A DNA stretch of 64,000 bases from Bacillota bacterium. GTDB taxonomy: Bacteria; Bacillota; Clostridia; Lachnospirales; Lachnospiraceae. Of this stretch, positions 39,406 through 48,660 are shown piece by piece. Made by a program: the position numbers and the translations under genes. The DNA lies in the NCBI GenBank assembly GCA_023437715.1, contig JAEZFK010000024.1, positions 10,299-74,298 on the forward strand. The letters are read 5' to 3'. Positions within the stretch are counted from its first letter, which is position 1. Each line of letters opens with the position of its first letter. The notes beneath the pieces were generated by a model. The model saw nothing but the letters and a program-made list of their open reading frames with translations. It made no database searches and had not been told where the DNA came from.

Positions 39406-40389
39406 ATGGCAGCAGACAAAATGAAGCAGCTGATGATAATGGCTGACTTATGCGGAAGCGTTGTGGAAGGAATTGAGCACCTTCTGACCAGTCCGGGAAA
39501 TGAGAGCCTGCTGGAAGAGGCGGTAACCGGATTCATTACCCTGGAGAGAAGCTTCATCGGAATGGAGTGGGACTTTTCTCTGGCCTATGAAACCAGATGG
39601 CTGGCAGAGGTGGTAAGAAGCCGGCTGTTTGTCTATGACAGGGAATTTAAGGACAGGCTGTACCGGTGGTACTACTCCGCATTAAAGGAAATCCGGGATA
39701 TGATGACATCGGAGACGGAAAAATGTCCGGTTTGCGGCGGAAAGGGAAGCCCCTGCTACGGAGCGATTTTTTATACAGAAAGAGGAGTCGATGGGGGCGG
39801 CGTTATAAAGCCGGTCCGGGTCTTTATTAAGTGCCGGGACTGCGGAAGCTATTACCTTGCCCAGGAAGAAGATCTGCGGGAGGACGGAAAAAAGGGCCTG
39901 CGCCGGACAAAAGGGGGATGCAGCCGGATTCTGTCCAATATCGGTGAATTCACGTCCCCCGGGGCCATGCTGTTTATAGGGGAGAAAAAAAGTCAATTAT
40001 ATAAGGAAGCAGAAAAGGCAGGATACGATTTAAAGGCCTTATCTCTGGAGGAGGCCTTAAAGGGGAAAGCCGGGGAAAAGGGAACCTATCCTGTGGTGGT
40101 CATTGACAGGATACCTTCTGACCGGAGGCCGGAACCTATCCTGATCCGGGCGGCGGAGTATTTATCCGGCGGCGGGATTCTCTGGTTCGACGGTCCGGAC
40201 CTGGAAAAATCCATACGAAATCTGGGAAAAAAGGGAGCAGCCATGTGGAAAGGGGAGGCCTCGGCAATCTGTCTGACGGCTGACGGCATGGAGGCCCTAG
40301 CAAAAAAATGCGGACTTTTTCTCAAATCCTGCCGTTATGTGGGGACAGCCTTTGGCCGCATTGAATTTATTGCTGAAAAATCAGTCTGA
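39406..40389 (+). CDS. Hypothetical protein with zinc-ribbon-like centre
   Basis: 327 residues from ATG 39406, behind AGAAAGG; ATG 39400 is also possible. I do not recognise the family. The N-terminal third is helical. The centre has two Cys pairs, KCPVCGGKG and IKCRDCGSYY, consistent with a zinc ribbon. The C-terminal half (from about GAMLFIGEKKSQLYKEAEKAGYD) looks like a Rossmann-type alpha/beta domain with VVVIDRIPSD and GGGILWFDGPDLEKS, resembling methyltransferase folds without a clear SAM motif. It ends 15 bases before the ferredoxin-like gene and is probably cotranscribed with it. Confidence 0.7.
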   Translation: MAADKMKQLMIMADLCGSVVEGIEHLLTSPGNESLLEEAVTGFITLERSFIGMEWDFSLAYETRWLAEVVRSRLFVYDREFKDRLYRWYYSALKEIRDMMTSETEKCPVCGGKGSPCYGAIFYTERGVDGGGVIKPVRVFIKCRDCGSYYLAQEEDLREDGKKGLRRTKGGCSRILSNIGEFTSPGAMLFIGEKKSQLYKEAEKAGYDLKALSLEEALKGKAGEKGTYPVVVIDRIPSDRRPEPILIRAAEYLSGGGILWFDGPDLEKSIRNLGKKGAAMWKGEASAICLTADGMEALAKKCGLFLKSCRYVGTAFGRIEFIAEKSV

Positions 40390-40404
40390 AAGAAGGAATG
40401 AGAT

Positions 40405-41691
40405 ATGGGTCATCTGACAAGCCGGGATGCTTACTTGAATTTAAGTGACCGGATCAACTGGTTTACCCAGGGGGCGCCTGCATCGGAGACGCTTTATAAG
40501 ATTTTGCAGGTTTTATATACGGAAAAGGAGGCCAAATGGGTGTCTCTTCTTCCGGTAAGGCCCTTTACCGCCAAAAGGGCGGCCAGGATCTGGCAGACCT
40601 CGGAATACAAGGCGGAAAGGCTTTTGGACCATCTCTGCGAAAAGGCCCTGCTGGTGGATTCGTGGCACAACGGAGTCCGCAAATTTGTAATGCCGCCGCC
40701 AATGGCCGGATTCATTGAATTTGCCCTTATGAGAACCAGAGGAGATATTGACCAGAAATACCTGGGAGAGCTTTATTACCAGTACATGAACGTGGAAGAG
40801 GATTTTATCAAGGATTTATTTTTTGCCACGGAAACAAAGCTGGGCCGTGTCTATGTTCAGGAGCCGGTGCTTGCCAATGATAAGACCAACCATATTTTAG
40901 ACTATGAAAGAGCTACTCATATTGTGGAGGAGGCCAAATACATCGGCCTGGGGCTCTGCTACTGCCGCCATAAGATGTTTCATGCCGGCCATCCCTGCGA
41001 GATCGACGCTCCCTGGGATGTTTGTTTAACTTTTGACAATGTAGCCCGTTCCCTGGCTGAGCACGGAGATTATGCAAGACTCATTTCCAAGGAAGAAGCC
41101 CTTGACGCCCTGGAACGCTCCTATGCCAGCAATCTGGTGCAGATCGGGGAAAATGTGAGAGAGCATCCGGCATTTATCTGTAACTGCTGCGGCTGCTGCT
41201 GTGAAGCTCTTCAGGCCGCGAGAAAGTTCAGCCCCATGCAGCCTGTGGCAACCACCAATTATATTCCGAAAGTCACGGAGGAAACCTGTGTGGGCTGCGG
41301 AAAATGCGCCAGGGTCTGTCCTGTGCTGGCGATTTCCATGGAAGAGGGGACCGGCGGAAAGAAAAAGGCTGTGGTGGATGAAGAAATCTGCCTCGGGTGC
41401 GGCGTCTGCGCCAGAAACTGCGGCGTAAAGGCCATTGAAATGAAACGGCGGCCAAAGCAGATCATCACTCCGGTCAACAGCACCCACCGGTTTGTGCTTC
41501 AGGCCATTGAAAAGGGGACCTTGCAGAACCTGATTTTTGACAATCAGGCCTTTGCCAACCACCGGGCTATGGCGGCGCTTTTTGAGACGATTTTAAAGCT
41601 GCCTCCGGTGAAACAGGCATTGGCCAGCAAGCAGTTAAAGTCCATTTATCTGGACAGGCTTTTGTCGCTTCATGAGAAGACAGAAGCATAA
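40405..41691 (+). CDS. 4Fe-4S ferredoxin-domain protein with helical N-terminal region
   Basis: 428 residues. The first 100 residues resemble a winged-helix fold (TAKRAARIWQTSEYKAERLLDHLCEKALL). A middle region has CYCRHKMFHAG and the Cys-rich FICNCCGCCCEAL. Two classic [4Fe-4S] motifs, CVGCGKCARVCP and CLGCGVCARNCG, lie at about residues 295-350. It is probably an electron-transfer or redox-sensing protein. Similar proteins occur near [FeFe]-hydrogenase genes, and one lies about 1.3 kb upstream here. The partner is not known. Confidence 0.82.
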   Translation: MGHLTSRDAYLNLSDRINWFTQGAPASETLYKILQVLYTEKEAKWVSLLPVRPFTAKRAARIWQTSEYKAERLLDHLCEKALLVDSWHNGVRKFVMPPPMAGFIEFALMRTRGDIDQKYLGELYYQYMNVEEDFIKDLFFATETKLGRVYVQEPVLANDKTNHILDYERATHIVEEAKYIGLGLCYCRHKMFHAGHPCEIDAPWDVCLTFDNVARSLAEHGDYARLISKEEALDALERSYASNLVQIGENVREHPAFICNCCGCCCEALQAARKFSPMQPVATTNYIPKVTEETCVGCGKCARVCPVLAISMEEGTGGKKKAVVDEEICLGCGVCARNCGVKAIEMKRRPKQIITPVNSTHRFVLQAIEKGTLQNLIFDNQAFANHRAMAALFETILKLPPVKQALASKQLKSIYLDRLLSLHEKTEA

Positions 41692-41715
41692 GAGAGCAGA
41701 AAAGGGAGTGGTGAC

Positions 41716-42219
41716 GTGTTTGACCGGTTGACGGAAAATGACATAAAAAAGATGCAGGAAGAGATCGATTACCGGAAGCTGGTGGTCCGTAAGGAAGCGC
41801 TGGAGGCGGTAAAGGAGGCCAGGGCTCATGGGGATTTGAGCGAAAACTTTGAATACCATGCGGCCAAAAAGGACAAGAACCAGAATGAGAGCAGAATCCG
41901 TTATCTGGAGCGGATGATAAAGACGGCCCAGATCATTTCCGACCAGTCCCCGGAGGATGAAATCGGGCTTTATAATACGGTAGACCTATATTTTGAAGAT
42001 GATGATGAAACGGAAACCTACAAGCTGGTGACAACAGTCCGGGGCAATTCCATGAAAGGGCTCATCAGCTCGGAGTCGCCTTTGGGAAAGGCTGTCATGG
42101 GCCATAAGGTAGGGGATAGGGTCTATGTGAGAATTGATGACAGAAACGGATACTATGTGGTGGTAAAACGCCTGGAAAATACAACGGATGACGGAAGCGA
42201 TAAGCTGAGAAGCTATTGA
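41716..42219 (+). CDS. greA: Transcription elongation factor GreA family protein
   Basis: 167 residues from a GTG at 41716. The N-terminal coiled coil contains EARAHGDLSENFEYHAAKKDKNQNESRIRYLE, the GreA signature with the acidic tip (GDLSEN) that reaches the RNA polymerase active site to promote transcript cleavage. The C-terminal FKBP-like domain contains SPLGKAVMGHKVGD. It lies between the ferredoxin gene and a MATE gene on the same strand. It may be a second, accessory GreA; the main copy could be elsewhere. Confidence 0.9.
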   Translation: MFDRLTENDIKKMQEEIDYRKLVVRKEALEAVKEARAHGDLSENFEYHAAKKDKNQNESRIRYLERMIKTAQIISDQSPEDEIGLYNTVDLYFEDDDETETYKLVTTVRGNSMKGLISSESPLGKAVMGHKVGDRVYVRIDDRNGYYVVVKRLENTTDDGSDKLRSY

Positions 42220-42244
42220 CCTGCTGAAGGGAAGAAATAAGACG

Positions 42245-43591
42245 ATGAAGGATATGACAAAAGGAAATATCACCTCCCAGCTGATCCGCTTTTCCATTCC
42301 CCTGGTTTTGGGAAACTTTTTTCAGCTCACCTATAATGCGGTGGACTCTATTATTGTGGGCCGGTTTGTAGGAGAGAATGCCCTGGCGGCTGTGGGAACA
42401 GCCAACCCTGTGATGAACATTGTGATCCTGGGAATCACGGGAATCTGTATCGGAGCTTCGGTGCTCATGAGCGAATTCTTCGGTGCGGGAAATCATGAGA
42501 AGCTGAAAAAGGAGGTGGCTACCACACTTTTATTCGGCTGTTACTTTTCCCTGGCCATTGCCGTCCTGGGGGTGTTTTTTTCCGGCTTAATCATGAGGCT
42601 TCTTCATGTGCCGGAGGAAATACAGAAAGACGGGACCCTGTATCTGCGGGTCATATTTTTGGGAATGCCTTTCACCTTTTTTTACAATGCGGTCGCTGCG
42701 GCTTTGCGGAGCGTAGGGGATTCCAGGACTCCGGTCCGTTTTCTGGCTATGGCTTCTGTGATGAACGCCTTGCTGGATCTGGTTTTTGTGGCAGGCCTGG
42801 ACCTGGGAGTTTTGGGCGCGGCTCTGTCTACGGATATTGCAGAGGCGGCTTCTGCCATTTTGTGCGTGGTGTACATATATCGAAAGGTGCCGCTTTTAAG
42901 GCTGAAACCAAAGGACAGCCGGATGGACAGGGAGCTTCTGGGACTGACTCTAAGGCAGGGAGCCATTACGGCCCTGCAGCAGTCCTGCCAGCCCATTGGA
43001 AAGCTTTTGATCCAGGGCATGATCAATCCTCTGGGTGTCAGCACCATAGCCGCATTTAATGCGGTGAACCGGGTGGATGATTTTGCATTTACCCCGGAGC
43101 AGAGCATTTCCAGCGGGATGATGACGTTTATTGCCCAGAACCGTGGGGCGAAAAACAGGGAACGGGTGAAGAGGGGCTTCCGGGCAGGGCTTTTCCTGGA
43201 GGCGGGCTACTGGGCGGTTATCTGCACCCTCATTCTGGTTTTCAAGGAGCCGGTGATGAAGCTGTTCGTGTCGGATGGGGACAGAGGCATGGTGCCCATT
43301 GGGGTGGAATATTTAAGCCTGATGGCTTTCTTTTATCTGATGCCTGCCTTTACCAACGGAATCCAGGGATTTTTCCGGGGAATGGGGAATATGTCCATCA
43401 CCCTGATTTCCACCATCATCCAGATATCGGTCCGGGTGATCTTTGTCTGGCTGCTGGTTCCTGTTATGGGAATGAAAGGCGTTGCTTTTGCCTGCCTCAT
43501 AGGCTGGGCCTGTATGCTGCTGGCTGAGGTGCCGTATTATTTTTGGTTTGTAAATAGAAACGAATTGCTGCGGGAGAGGAAGAATGATTAA
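42245..43591 (+). CDS. MATE family efflux transporter
   Basis: 448 residues with 12 predicted membrane segments in two similar halves. FSIPLVLGNFFQLTYNAVDSIIVG at the N-terminus and the later FNAVNRVDDFAFTPEQSIS segment fit the MATE fold. These antiporters export cationic drugs, dyes or metabolites using Na+ or H+. The stop overlaps the HAD-phosphatase gene by 8 bases. The substrate is unknown. Confidence 0.92.
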   Translation: MKDMTKGNITSQLIRFSIPLVLGNFFQLTYNAVDSIIVGRFVGENALAAVGTANPVMNIVILGITGICIGASVLMSEFFGAGNHEKLKKEVATTLLFGCYFSLAIAVLGVFFSGLIMRLLHVPEEIQKDGTLYLRVIFLGMPFTFFYNAVAAALRSVGDSRTPVRFLAMASVMNALLDLVFVAGLDLGVLGAALSTDIAEAASAILCVVYIYRKVPLLRLKPKDSRMDRELLGLTLRQGAITALQQSCQPIGKLLIQGMINPLGVSTIAAFNAVNRVDDFAFTPEQSISSGMMTFIAQNRGAKNRERVKRGFRAGLFLEAGYWAVICTLILVFKEPVMKLFVSDGDRGMVPIGVEYLSLMAFFYLMPAFTNGIQGFFRGMGNMSITLISTIIQISVRVIFVWLLVPVMGMKGVAFACLIGWACMLLAEVPYYFWFVNRNELLRERKND

Positions 43592-44198
43592 AAATATTGT
43601 ATTTGATATGGGAAGAGTGCTGTTAAATTATGAAGGCGACATGGTATGCCGTCATTTCATCCAGGATGAGGCAAAACGAAGAACAGTGGCATCCGCTGTA
43701 TTTGATTCCCAGGAATGGCTACTGCTGGACATGGGCCTGATCTCAGAGGAAGAGGCCTTAAAGCGGATGCAGAGGCGGCTGGATACGGACGATGAAAAGG
43801 AAATGGCGGCCCTCTGCCTGGCCCATTGGCATGAGTACAACATGTGGCCCATAGAGGGGATGGAAGAGCTGGTGGCCCGGCTTAAGGAAGAGGGATACGG
43901 GATTTATCTTTTATCCAATGCCTCTCTCCGCCTTTTGGACTGTTATCAGATGATTCCGGGAATCCGGCATTTTGACGGAGTCATATTTTCCGCAGAGGTG
44001 AAATATATAAAGCCCCAAAAGGAAATATATTACCACTTGTTCGACCGGTTCCATTTAAAGCCGGAGGAATGTATTTTTATTGATGATCTTCCTCTCAATG
44101 TGGAAGGGGCCGTAGCATGCGGCATGAAAGGCTACTGCTTTGCGGACGGGGATGTGGAGAGGCTGGAAGAATTCCTGTCCCACTTAAACGAAAGCTGA
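43584..44198 (+). CDS. HAD-superfamily phosphatase (YihX-like)
   Basis: 204 residues. FDMGRVLLNY is motif I with the nucleophile Asp (Asp8), YLLSNASLRLL is motif II and IFIDDLPLNVEGA is motif IV with the metal-binding Asp pair. The conserved Lys is in EVKYIKPQKEIYYHLF. Members of this group dephosphorylate sugar phosphates or related metabolites. The start lies inside the MATE gene, implying coupling. Confidence 0.9.
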   Translation: MIKNIVFDMGRVLLNYEGDMVCRHFIQDEAKRRTVASAVFDSQEWLLLDMGLISEEEALKRMQRRLDTDDEKEMAALCLAHWHEYNMWPIEGMEELVARLKEEGYGIYLLSNASLRLLDCYQMIPGIRHFDGVIFSAEVKYIKPQKEIYYHLFDRFHLKPEECIFIDDLPLNVEGAVACGMKGYCFADGDVERLEEFLSHLNES

Positions 44199-44238
44199 CA
44201 GAGAGCGGTGTACATAAGGAAATGGAGAGACGTTAATC

Positions 44239-45096
44239 ATGTACCGGATTCAGATTGAGGATATGGATATTGAGCAGATCGCCAGGTCCGGTCAGTGCTT
44301 CCGCATGGGGAAGCAGGCGGAGGAAGCTGGCGTCTGGACAGTGGCGGCGGCCGGAGAATACGTGGAAACCGTTAAGGACGGAGATTATTTCCTCTTTTCC
44401 TGCGAGAAGAAAGAATTTGAGGAGAAATGGGCCGGATATTTTGACTTACAGACCGATTACGGCGGATATAAGAAAAATGTGGCGTCTGATGACGCTTATC
44501 TTAAGGCAGCCATGAAATGCGGCTGGGGCGTGCGGATCCTGAACCAGGACTTATGGGAAATGATCGTGACCTTTCTGATTTCCCAGAACAACAATATCGC
44601 CCGGATTAAGGGAAGCGTGGACGGGCTGTGCAGGCGTCTCGGCAGGGAAAAGAAAGGGACCGGACTGAGGCTTTCCCCAGGCGGATGGGAGGAAAGGGAA
44701 AGGATTTATTACACATTTCCGGAGCCTGAGGCCATTGTCCGGGCAGGCATGGAGGGATTATCCGGCCTGGGCCTTGGCTACCGTGATAAATACATTCTGA
44801 AAGCTGCGGAAAGGTGCAGCGGACCGGAGGGAGCGGCATGGCTGAAAACCATCCGGGAGGCGGATTATGAAACTGCCCATGGGCTGCTGATGGAGCAGTA
44901 CGGAATCGGCCGGAAGGTGGCGGACTGCGTCTGTTTATTCGGACTTCACCACATCGGAGCTTTTCCCGTGGACACCCATGTGAAGCAGATTATAGAGAAC
45001 CATTATCCTCATGGCTTTCCCATGAAACGGTATCAGGGGTATGCCGGAATCCTTCAGCAGTACATGTTTTATTATAAGGTAAATAAGCTGGCTTAA
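44239..45096 (+). CDS. ogg: 8-oxoguanine DNA glycosylase (Ogg type)
   Basis: 285 residues. The N-terminal domain (about 1-100) matches the OGG-N region, and the HhH-GPD core has FLISQNNNIARIKG. GIGRKVADCVCLFGLHHIGAFPVDTHV carries the catalytic Lys of the hairpin-helix-hairpin and the Asp of the GPD motif. The enzyme removes oxidised guanine from DNA and cuts the strand. It is the last gene of the greA-MATE-HAD-ogg run; a strong terminator follows. Confidence 0.92.
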   Translation: MYRIQIEDMDIEQIARSGQCFRMGKQAEEAGVWTVAAAGEYVETVKDGDYFLFSCEKKEFEEKWAGYFDLQTDYGGYKKNVASDDAYLKAAMKCGWGVRILNQDLWEMIVTFLISQNNNIARIKGSVDGLCRRLGREKKGTGLRLSPGGWEERERIYYTFPEPEAIVRAGMEGLSGLGLGYRDKYILKAAERCSGPEGAAWLKTIREADYETAHGLLMEQYGIGRKVADCVCLFGLHHIGAFPVDTHVKQIIENHYPHGFPMKRYQGYAGILQQYMFYYKVNKLA

Positions 45097-45122
45097 GGGT
45101 AAGCGGTTTATTTGATAAAAAG

Positions 45123-45153
45123 GCCTGTGCACAGAAAAATGCACAGGCTTTTT
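45123..45153 (+). terminator. Rho-independent terminator after ogg
   Basis: GCCTGTGCA (45123-45131) pairs with TGCACAGGC (45140-45148), followed by TTTTT. Confidence 0.92.
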
Positions 45154-45361
45154 GCATGCCAGAAAGCTCCTTTCGGAAATTCCCTCATATGCGAAAAATG
45201 CTCCGTTCCGGATGCAGTCTCCTGCCTCTTTATCCCTGCCGAAAAATGGCGGAATATTTCATACTTTTATCACAAAATTGTCAAGAATATATCACACAAT
45301 TTTCACATTTCCCTTTTACCCTAAATGAGAACGCAAAAATGCGAAAAAGGAGGAGAAAGAG

Positions 45362-46399
45362 TTGATCGAAGTGAAAAACCTGGTAAAGGATTACGGCGGT
45401 CATCTGGCTGTGGACCATTTGAGCTTTACCATCAATGACGGCCAGATCTACGGCTTTTTAGGGCCCAACGGCGCCGGGAAATCCACCACCATGAATATTA
45501 TGACAGGATATATTGGGGCTACGGAGGGAGATGTGCTGATCAACGGACGCAATATTTTAGAGGAGCCGGAGGAAGCGAAGAAAAACATCGGCTATCTGCC
45601 GGAGCTTCCGCCGCTTTATATGGATATGACCGTGGAAGAGCAGCTGATGTTTGCAGCAGAATTAAAGAAAATCCCTAAAAAGGAAAGAAAGCAGGCCGTG
45701 GACAGGGTTCTGGAACTGGCGAAATTAAATGATGTAAAGGGCCGGCTGATCCGGAATCTTTCCAAGGGCTACCGGCAGCGGGTGGGCCTGGCACAGGCCG
45801 TTATCGGACTCCCCCCGGTGATCATTCTGGATGAGCCTACCGTTGGCCTGGACCCTAAGCAGATCATTGAAATACGGGATACCATCCGGAAGCTGGGAGA
45901 AAACCATACGGTGATTTTAAGCTCCCACATTCTGTCAGAGGTCAGTGCGGTCTGCGACCACATCCTCATCATAGACAAGGGGAAACTGATTGCCAGCGAT
46001 ACGCCGGAGAACTTAGAAAAGCAGATGGCGGGAACGTCAGGCATGGAACTTTTGGTAAAAGGGGCAGAAGAGGAGATTTACAGCACTCTGGAGTCTGTTT
46101 CCCGGGCAGAGGATATTACGGTACGGGAAAGCGGCGAAGAGGGCGTCTGCAAGGTATCATTTGGCATCGGCGAAGAGGAGAAGGAGAACGGAGAGGACAT
46201 CCGCGAATCCATTTTCTTTGCATTTGCGGACCGAAGGCTGCCCATCCTTTCCATGAAAGCCACTAAGGCTTCCCTGGAAGAGGTATTCCTGGAGCTGACC
46301 GGAGAGGCCGAGGAAGCAGGAAAAGCGGCTTCCGAAGAAAAGGAAATATCCGGAGAAGAAATGAGTGAAAATGACGAGGAAGAGGGGGATGAAGAGTAA
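45362..46399 (+). CDS. ABC exporter ATP-binding protein (GldA-type)
   Basis: 345 residues from a TTG start, with AGGAGG upstream. Walker A is GPNGAGKSTTMN, the signature LSKGYRQRVGLAQAVI and Walker B VIILDEPTVGLD. A regulatory extension (about 225-310) and an acidic Glu/Ser-rich tail follow, longer than usual. Together with the next three genes it forms a GldA/GldF/GldG-type ABC-2 system with DUF4340, common in non-gliding Clostridia. The exported material is unknown. The stop overlaps the permease start (TAATG). Confidence 0.92.
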   Translation: MIEVKNLVKDYGGHLAVDHLSFTINDGQIYGFLGPNGAGKSTTMNIMTGYIGATEGDVLINGRNILEEPEEAKKNIGYLPELPPLYMDMTVEEQLMFAAELKKIPKKERKQAVDRVLELAKLNDVKGRLIRNLSKGYRQRVGLAQAVIGLPPVIILDEPTVGLDPKQIIEIRDTIRKLGENHTVILSSHILSEVSAVCDHILIIDKGKLIASDTPENLEKQMAGTSGMELLVKGAEEEIYSTLESVSRAEDITVRESGEEGVCKVSFGIGEEEKENGEDIRESIFFAFADRRLPILSMKATKASLEEVFLELTGEAEEAGKAASEEKEISGEEMSENDEEEGDEE

Positions 46400-47265
46400 T
46401 GGCCGCTATTTATAAAAGAGAATTAAAATCCTATTTCCAGTCCATGACCGGATACGTATTTATCGCCTTTATGGTGCTGTTTATAGGAATTTACTTTATG
46501 GCTTACAACATGACCAGCGGATATCCGTATTTTTCCTATACCTTATCCGGCATGGTCACCATTATTATGATAGCCATTCCGGTGCTTACCATGAGAAGCT
46601 TTGCGGATGAAAGAAAGATGAAGACGGACCAGCTGCTGCTGACCGCTCCCGTATCCGTGAGCAAAATGGTTCTGGGAAAATATTTTTCCATGGTGACCGT
46701 ATTTGCGGTTCCGGTGGTTCTTTCCGCTTTCTGCCCGCTCATCATTAAGCTGAACGGAACGGCCAACTTAAAGGGAGACTATGCCGCCATTCTGGCATTT
46801 TTCCTGCTGGGCTGCCTTTATATTGCCCTGGGCATGTTCATCTCTTCCTTAACGGAGAGCCAGATCATTGCCGCGGTAGGGTCCTTTGGAATCATCCTTT
46901 TGCTCCTTTTGTGGCCTAACCTGGTGGGCTTTCTGCCTACAACCGCTTCAGGCTCTGCCATAGGCTTTCTCATCCTCTGGTCCTTAGCCGTATTCATTGT
47001 GCACCGGGTGACGAGCCACGGCCCCCTGGCGGCGGTTCTGGAGGTGGCAGGGATTGTCTGTATTCTGGCAATTTATTTCCTGAAAAGGACTCTCTTTGAC
47101 CGCGCCCTGACCAATATCCTGGAAAAGGTGGCTGTAACGGATGTATTCCGGAACTTTTCCAGCAATTCCCTCTTTGATGCAGGCGGCCTGATCTACTATA
47201 TCAGCATTATATTCCTGCTGGTATTTTTGACTGTACAGTCTGTAGAGAAACGCAGATGGAGCTAG
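46399..47265 (+). CDS. ABC-2 type permease (GldF-like)
   Basis: 288 residues with six membrane segments (for example YVFIAFMVLFIGIYFMAYN, IIMIAIPVLTMRSFADERKMKTDQLLLTAPVS, VGSFGIILLLLLWPNLVGF). The R-SFADE...TDQLLLT block is typical of GldF/ABC-2 permeases. It pairs with the ATPase before it and lies 4 bases before the GldG-like gene. Confidence 0.9.
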   Translation: MAAIYKRELKSYFQSMTGYVFIAFMVLFIGIYFMAYNMTSGYPYFSYTLSGMVTIIMIAIPVLTMRSFADERKMKTDQLLLTAPVSVSKMVLGKYFSMVTVFAVPVVLSAFCPLIIKLNGTANLKGDYAAILAFFLLGCLYIALGMFISSLTESQIIAAVGSFGIILLLLLWPNLVGFLPTTASGSAIGFLILWSLAVFIVHRVTSHGPLAAVLEVAGIVCILAIYFLKRTLFDRALTNILEKVAVTDVFRNFSSNSLFDAGGLIYYISIIFLLVFLTVQSVEKRRWS

Positions 47266-47269
47266 GAGG

Positions 47270-48646
47270 ATGGAGATGAACAGAAAATTAAAGAAAGGCG
47301 GCTATACGGCGATCCTTTCGGTGATCGTCATCGCTGCCGTTATTGTATTGAACTTGATTATAGGCCGTCTTCCGGAAAAGGTGCGGCAGTGGGATATGAG
47401 CAGCAGCCAGATTTACTCTCTGGGAGGTACCACAAAGGACTTACTGGCTTCCCTGGATAAGGACGTTACGATCTATGTGGTGGCTGACCCGGGTTCCGTG
47501 GACAAGAGAATCACCAGCTTTGTAAAGCGCTATGAAGACTTGTCCAGCCATATCAAGGTGGTGACGGTGGATTCGGTCCTTCACCCGGATCAGGTAAATA
47601 AGTTAAATGCAAAGGACAACACCTTATTTGTAAGCTGCGATTCTACCAATAAGACGGAATCCATTGCCCTGACCGACATCATCAAATACGATCAGGAATC
47701 CTACTATTATTATGGAGAAAGCAAGGAGACGGAATTTGACGGGGAAGGCCAGCTGACGGGAGCCATTTCCCATGTGACCAGCAATGTGCAGAAAACGGTT
47801 TATGTGACGGAAGGACACGGAGAGGCAGCCCTGGGAGCCACGGTTTCCGATATGCTGAAAAAGTCCAATTTAACGGTTACCTCCTTAAACCTGCTTACAG
47901 CCGGAAGCATTCCGGAGGAGTGTGAGCTGCTCCTCATCAATGCGCCGGCAACAGATCTGGCCGCAGATGAGCAGAAGATGCTTACCGACTACTTAAACGG
48001 CGGCGGAAACGTGATGATTCTGGCCGGCTACAGCGATAAGGACCGGCCGAACCTGAAAGCACTTATAAGTGACTACGGCTTAAAGCTGGAAGACGGCCTT
48101 GCGGCGGACACAAAGAATTTCTACCAGAATAACCCCTATTACATCTTCCCGACCATTGAGCCTGGAAGCGAAGTGACAAACGGTATTGATACGAAGAGCG
48201 CGGCTCTGGTGCTTCAGTCGGCGGCCCTGACCCAAAATCAGGATATTCCCGACGGCCTGGAAGTGACGCCTTTCATGGAAACCAGTGACGGCGGAATGCT
48301 GGTAACGGCTGACGGCCAGACAAAGGGAACCTATATTCTGGGAGCCGTATCGGAAAAGACTCTGGACTCCGGGACAGCCTGCTTAACGATTATGAGCACC
48401 CCGTCTCTTATCGATGAGAACTTAAACACCAGCTTTACCAATTTGACTAACTTAAGCATTTTCATGAATGCAGTTACCTCAAATTTCGATGACGTTTCCA
48501 ACGTATCCATCCCATCCAAGAGCCTGGAAGTAACCTATAACACGGTCACTCACGGAGGACTGTGGGGCATTCTGTTCATATTTGTCATCCCGGTATTGAC
48601 CCTGGCCGCCGGACTGGTGATCTGGTTAAAGCGCAGGCGTCTGTAG
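47270..48646 (+). CDS. GldG-like ABC system auxiliary protein
   Basis: 458 residues with one N-terminal membrane segment (TAILSVIVIAAVIVLNLIIG), a large extracytoplasmic domain and a C-terminal membrane segment (ILFIFVIPVLTLAAGLVIWLKRRR). The domain includes VTIYVVADPGSVDKRITSFVKRYEDLSSHIKV and TVYVTEGHGEAALG, matching the GldG/ABC-auxiliary family (PF09822). It probably scaffolds or gates the exporter at the outer face of the membrane. The DUF4340 gene follows after 14 bases. Confidence 0.87.
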   Translation: MEMNRKLKKGGYTAILSVIVIAAVIVLNLIIGRLPEKVRQWDMSSSQIYSLGGTTKDLLASLDKDVTIYVVADPGSVDKRITSFVKRYEDLSSHIKVVTVDSVLHPDQVNKLNAKDNTLFVSCDSTNKTESIALTDIIKYDQESYYYYGESKETEFDGEGQLTGAISHVTSNVQKTVYVTEGHGEAALGATVSDMLKKSNLTVTSLNLLTAGSIPEECELLLINAPATDLAADEQKMLTDYLNGGGNVMILAGYSDKDRPNLKALISDYGLKLEDGLAADTKNFYQNNPYYIFPTIEPGSEVTNGIDTKSAALVLQSAALTQNQDIPDGLEVTPFMETSDGGMLVTADGQTKGTYILGAVSEKTLDSGTACLTIMSTPSLIDENLNTSFTNLTNLSIFMNAVTSNFDDVSNVSIPSKSLEVTYNTVTHGGLWGILFIFVIPVLTLAAGLVIWLKRRRL

Positions 48647-48660
48647 AAGGAGGCGTGAAC

